Shown here in pieces: positions 63,208 to 64,000 of a DNA stretch of 64,000 bases. The position numbers and the translations under genes were made by a program. The number at the start of each line of letters is the position of its first letter. Position 1 is the first letter of the stretch. The stretch is taken from positions 186,001 through 250,000 of the forward strand of contig JAPDOI010000441.1 of the NCBI GenBank assembly GCA_029168955.1. The letters run 5' to 3'. This DNA comes from Aplectana chamaeleonis (taxonomy: Eukaryota > Nematoda > Chromadorea > Rhabditida > Cosmocercidae). The notes beneath the pieces were generated by a model. It had not been told where the DNA came from. It worked only from the letters and a program-made list of their open reading frames with translations, and ran no database searches.

Positions 63208-64000
63208 TTAAGATTCCTGAACAACTCTTTGGCAACTGATGAAAGTCCTAAACGCACCTGGTGTCATAGCTAAAACATCTCCCTTAAATAGGGATCTAAA
63301 TTTGTGGAACACTCTGTTGCAGAAAAAATTTCTCCTGACTTGGCTTCTAGCTACAGAGCCTCGAATACCAAAACCACCACTCCTGGTTCTATTAGAAGTA
63401 AATGTCAGAACGTTAGAAAAGTCAACAGAGACCCTCCCAGTCAGGATTTTGTACATCATTAACAAATCATTACGGTTTCTCCTACTCCTTAAGGACCGCA
63501 GACCTAACTGCTTATTTCTATCTATACCATTAGGGATACGATCGTAGGGCAGCCCACTGCATCTCAGCATAAGTTTACGCGTAAAATTATTCTGAACTCG
63601 TTCTATTAACTCGATGTCTTTCTTTCTGTATGGACTGAAAACAGTGGTTCCACTCTCTATTATTGGACGGACATATATTTTATAGGCCTTAATAAGTATT
63701 CTGGAATCCTTACTCTTGATAGTCTTGAACAAGTTATAGGTCCGGTATGTCGCTTTTTGAACGATATTTTCGCAATGAGCTAAAAGTCCAGCTTATGGTT
63801 CAGCAAAAATCCGAGGTCACGCACTTCCGTTACTTGGCTCAAGTTTACTCTTCCAATTGAGTAGCTAGTGGACGCCGGCAAAGTACCACCGACCGTGAAC
63901 ACTTTAGACTTTTCGGCCGCTAGGGGCAAGCTATGTTCAGTGGCCCAGGTCTGGACAAAAGAAACAGCACTTTGCATATTCTCTTCGTCATCTGAATTTT
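63208..64000 (-). pseudogene. LINE (CR1/Jockey-type) reverse transcriptase, 3' part, frameshifted
   Basis: On the - strand, 64000 to about 63780 encodes the end of the RT palm and thumb: DDEENMQSAVSFVQTWATEH, then LPLAAEKSKVF and LSQVTEVRDLGFLLNHKLDF. A TAG follows at 63780-63782. In another frame, 63775-63208 continues with the region after RT: YVRPIIESGTTVFSPYRKKD, IELIERVQNNFTRKL, LGLRSLRSRRNRNDLLMMYK and RNFFCNRVF, ending at a natural stop. Both halves match the same non-LTR retrotransposon family without overlap, so one frameshift near 63775-63785 separates them. The 5' part, including the endonuclease and main RT motifs, is outside the window. The element is inactive as read, unless the shift is a sequencing error. 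Confidence 0.85.

Overview
This window reads as nematode nuclear DNA. A strongylid or hookworm-type worm is my best guess, but the sequence does not prove it. The supporting signs are short exons with GTAAGT/GTTAGT/GTGAGT donors and TTTTAG/TTTCAG acceptors, large introns full of small inverted-repeat transposons, a Tc1/mariner remnant and a CR1/Jockey-type LINE fragment. Nothing looks prokaryotic.

One host gene is recognisable: a major facilitator superfamily (MFS) transporter on the + strand, spread over at least 46 kb. Eight exons join in frame: 12455-12566, 26955-27045, 36504-36630, 36691-36849, 57639-57722, 58333-58479, 58564-58674 and 58786-58893. They total 939 bp, or 313 codons, covering TM1 to about TM9. 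One exon between the first two (end of TM1 to start of TM2) was not found, and the last three or so TM segments lie in unread exons or beyond the right edge.

The most striking object sits in the 20.8-kb intron between exons 36691-36849 and 57639-57722. It is a 36-bp minisatellite of about 429 units (37731-40541 plus 43396-56037). The array is interrupted by a 2854-bp insertion (40542-43395) with inverted ends and a perfect 8-bp target duplication, GTAGAGAG; removing it restores the 36-bp phase. Because 36 is a multiple of 3, stop-free frames run for thousands of codons on both strands. I treat these as by-products of the repeat, not genes.

The rest is a mosaic of nested mobile elements. It includes a hAT element (14228-17713, perfect TSD GTAGGGAC) inside a large foldback (13713-18146), and a truncated relative of that hAT element at 28048-29850. 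At least nine small elements are flanked by TTAA (piggyBac-like MITEs), several sharing one TTAA end to end. There is a Tc1/mariner remnant (about 56728-57425) split by a 126-bp insertion with its own 8-bp duplication, and many other foldbacks. At the right edge, 63208-64000 carries the 3' part of a LINE reverse transcriptase on the - strand, broken by a frameshift.

Layout: 1-12.3 kb is upstream intergenic DNA with foldbacks and a TTAA-MITE cluster. 12.4-58.9 kb is the transporter gene with its large introns. 59-61.7 kb is a second TTAA-MITE cluster. 61.7-64 kb is intergenic or intronic DNA ending in the LINE.
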